Positions 62,795 to 64,000 of a stretch of 64,000 bases of DNA are shown here, in pieces (the first letter of the stretch is position 1; each line of letters starts with the position of its first letter). Source of the DNA: an uncultured SAR86 cluster bacterium (GTDB lineage: Bacteria; Pseudomonadota; Gammaproteobacteria; Magnimaribacterales; TMED112); assembly GCA_902563885.1 (NCBI GenBank), contig CACEYZ010000001.1:166013-230012 (forward strand), written 5' to 3'. A program made the translations under genes and the position numbers. The notes beneath the pieces were generated by a model. It saw only the letters and a program-made list of their open reading frames with translations, did no database searches and was not told the origin of the DNA.

Positions 62795-64000
62795 AAATTC
62801 TTAGAGTAATATTAGGGAATCAACTTTTTCCTATTTCCCAAATTAATTTATCAAAAGATGTGCCTATATTTATGGCTGAAGATAATGGCTTGTGCTCATA
62901 TATAAAACATCATAAATCAAAAATAGCTCTGTTTTTTTCAGCAATGCGATCTTATAGAGATCAACTTAAAAATAATAGTTACAAAGTAATTTATTACGAC
63001 GCAAATAATAATTTTTCAACATCTTACTTCGAGAAACTATTTGATGTAGTGAAAAGTAATAAAATTAAAAAAATTGAAATTTACGAAATCGAAGACATAC
63101 CATTTGAAAAAGATTTTTTAGAGTTCTGTAAAACAAATAATATAGAAATAATTTTTCTTCCAAGTCCTATGTTTATTGATTCAAGAGGTTCATTTAAACA
63201 TTTTTTAGGTGATAAGAAATTTCATTTACAAGCTAATTATTACAAACAAATGAGAAAAAAAATGAATCTACTTTTAGAGGATAATAAACCGATTGGAGGT
63301 AAATGGAGCTTTGATGAAGATAATAGAAAAAAGCTCCCTTCTGGATATGAAATACCAAAACTTCCGATTAATAAACCTTACAAAGAATTTTCTGAAATAA
63401 GTAATTTAATAAATATTAATTTTTCTAATCATCCAGGCGAATTACATTCCTGGATGCCGCATTCATATGAACAAATTGTAGAGTGGCTGGAAATATTTTT
63501 TAAAGAGAGATTTAATGAATTTGGGCATTATGAGGATGCTATTGATAAAAATGAACACTTTATTAATCATTCTGTATTAAGTAGCTCATTAAATTTAGGC
63601 CTGATTACGCCTAAAGAAGTAATCGATAAATCTATCGATTATGCAGAAAAAAATGACATTCCTCTCAATAGTCTTGAAGGATTTATAAGACAAATTATTG
63701 GATGGAGAGAATTTATAAGAGGCATTTACCAAAATTATGGTGATCAAATGGTTAAATCAAACTATTGGAATCATAAAAATAAACTTACAGCTGCTTGGTA
63801 TGATGGTTCAACAGGTATTGAACCCCTAGACGAAGCTATCAAAGGGGCACAAAAATATGGCTATACACATCATATAAATAGATTAATGATACTTTCTAAT
63901 ATTATGAATTTATGCAATATCGATCCAAATGAGATTTATAAATGGTTTATGGAAATGTTCATAGATTCATCTGATTGGGTTATGGTGCCCAATGTTTATG
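62791..64000 (+). CDS. cryptochrome/photolyase-related protein (FeS-BCP type), partial at window edge
   Basis: The frame starts at TTG 62791, overlapping the amidohydrolase stop as TTGA, and is still open at base 64000 (403 codons). The N-terminus MKILRVILGNQLFP and AEDNGLCSYIKHHKSKIALFF, then GGKWSFDEDNRKKLP and finally QIIGWREFIRGIYQNYG and DSSDWVMVPNVYG match the deoxyribodipyrimidine photolyase-related group, whose members carry an iron-sulfur cluster and repair (6-4) lesions. The cysteines that bind the cluster lie mostly in the missing C-terminal part, so that feature cannot be checked here. A photolyase suits a surface-ocean organism. Confidence 0.88.
   Translation, partial: MKILRVILGNQLFPISQINLSKDVPIFMAEDNGLCSYIKHHKSKIALFFSAMRSYRDQLKNNSYKVIYYDANNNFSTSYFEKLFDVVKSNKIKKIEIYEIEDIPFEKDFLEFCKTNNIEIIFLPSPMFIDSRGSFKHFLGDKKFHLQANYYKQMRKKMNLLLEDNKPIGGKWSFDEDNRKKLPSGYEIPKLPINKPYKEFSEISNLININFSNHPGELHSWMPHSYEQIVEWLEIFFKERFNEFGHYEDAIDKNEHFINHSVLSSSLNLGLITPKEVIDKSIDYAEKNDIPLNSLEGFIRQIIGWREFIRGIYQNYGDQMVKSNYWNHKNKLTAAWYDGSTGIEPLDEAIKGAQKYGYTHHINRLMILSNIMNLCNIDPNEIYKWFMEMFIDSSDWVMVPNVY

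Overview
The window is a gene-dense, AT-rich stretch of a Gram-negative chromosome, most likely from a streamlined marine gammaproteobacterium; SAR86-like is my best guess, made from gene content and style with no database search. Support comes from three large TonB-dependent receptors, many short secreted hydrolases, tiny intergenic gaps, frequent 1 to 4 base gene overlaps, a gammaproteobacterial-type T2SS operon (gspC to gspN), an ftsK/serS/trxB neighbourhood and phoB-phoR. I see no insertion sequence, prophage, integrase or CRISPR array. No gene-free stretch exceeds 300 bases.

Layout: 0-5 kb holds PEP synthase, a redoxin, a serine hydrolase, two unknown small envelope proteins and tRNA-Ser(UGA). 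5-12 kb holds a nucleotide-sugar-epimerase-like reductase, an AMP nucleosidase and a glycine cleavage operon (ridA-gcvT-gcvH-gcvP). 11.6-14.6 kb holds ribosomal protein bL33, a PsiE-like protein, a secreted M20 amidohydrolase, TspO, MAPEG and tRNA-Arg(CCU). 14.6-19 kb is a secreted-protein locus (TonB receptor, cupin, NTF2-like protein, internally duplicated unknown protein) with unusually strong ribosome-binding sites. 19-25 kb holds an M14 peptidase, SRAP, tRNA-Ser(CGA), thymidine kinase, a nucleoside transporter and a 2OG oxygenase. 25-35 kb holds an Oar-like TonB receptor, serS-ftsK, trxB and an acyltransferase/small membrane protein/SDR operon.

35.5-54.8 kb is the most interesting part: about 19 kb in which nearly every gene can be tied to phosphorus. 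Reading the minus strand there is a Pit-type phosphate transporter, a TonB receptor and a lipoprotein beta-propeller phytase, followed by DedA and HIT genes. Divergent from pit are a PPK2 polyphosphate kinase and a short Ppx/GppA phosphatase. Convergent with these is an uninterrupted minus-strand run phoB-phoR-gspCDEFGHIJKLMN. A working model is sensing (PhoBR), export or surface display (T2SS), organic phosphate capture and hydrolysis (TonB receptor plus phytase), Pi import (Pit) and storage/turnover (PPK2, Ppx). The individual parts are known; the physical joining of all of them in one block is the observation I would follow up.

56.5-64 kb holds YqgE, a GlcNAc-transferase-like glycosyltransferase, gamma-glutamyltransferase, an MscS channel, a Coq4-like protein, tRNA-Gly(UCC), a secreted amidohydrolase and the start of an FeS-type photolyase-related gene cut by the window edge.

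Several genes are too short for routine calling but sit in translationally coupled overlaps (33890-34015, 35554-35730) or in tight gaps (22668-22784, 35121-35216); all encode single or double membrane helices. The first 46 bases hold no feature I can support.
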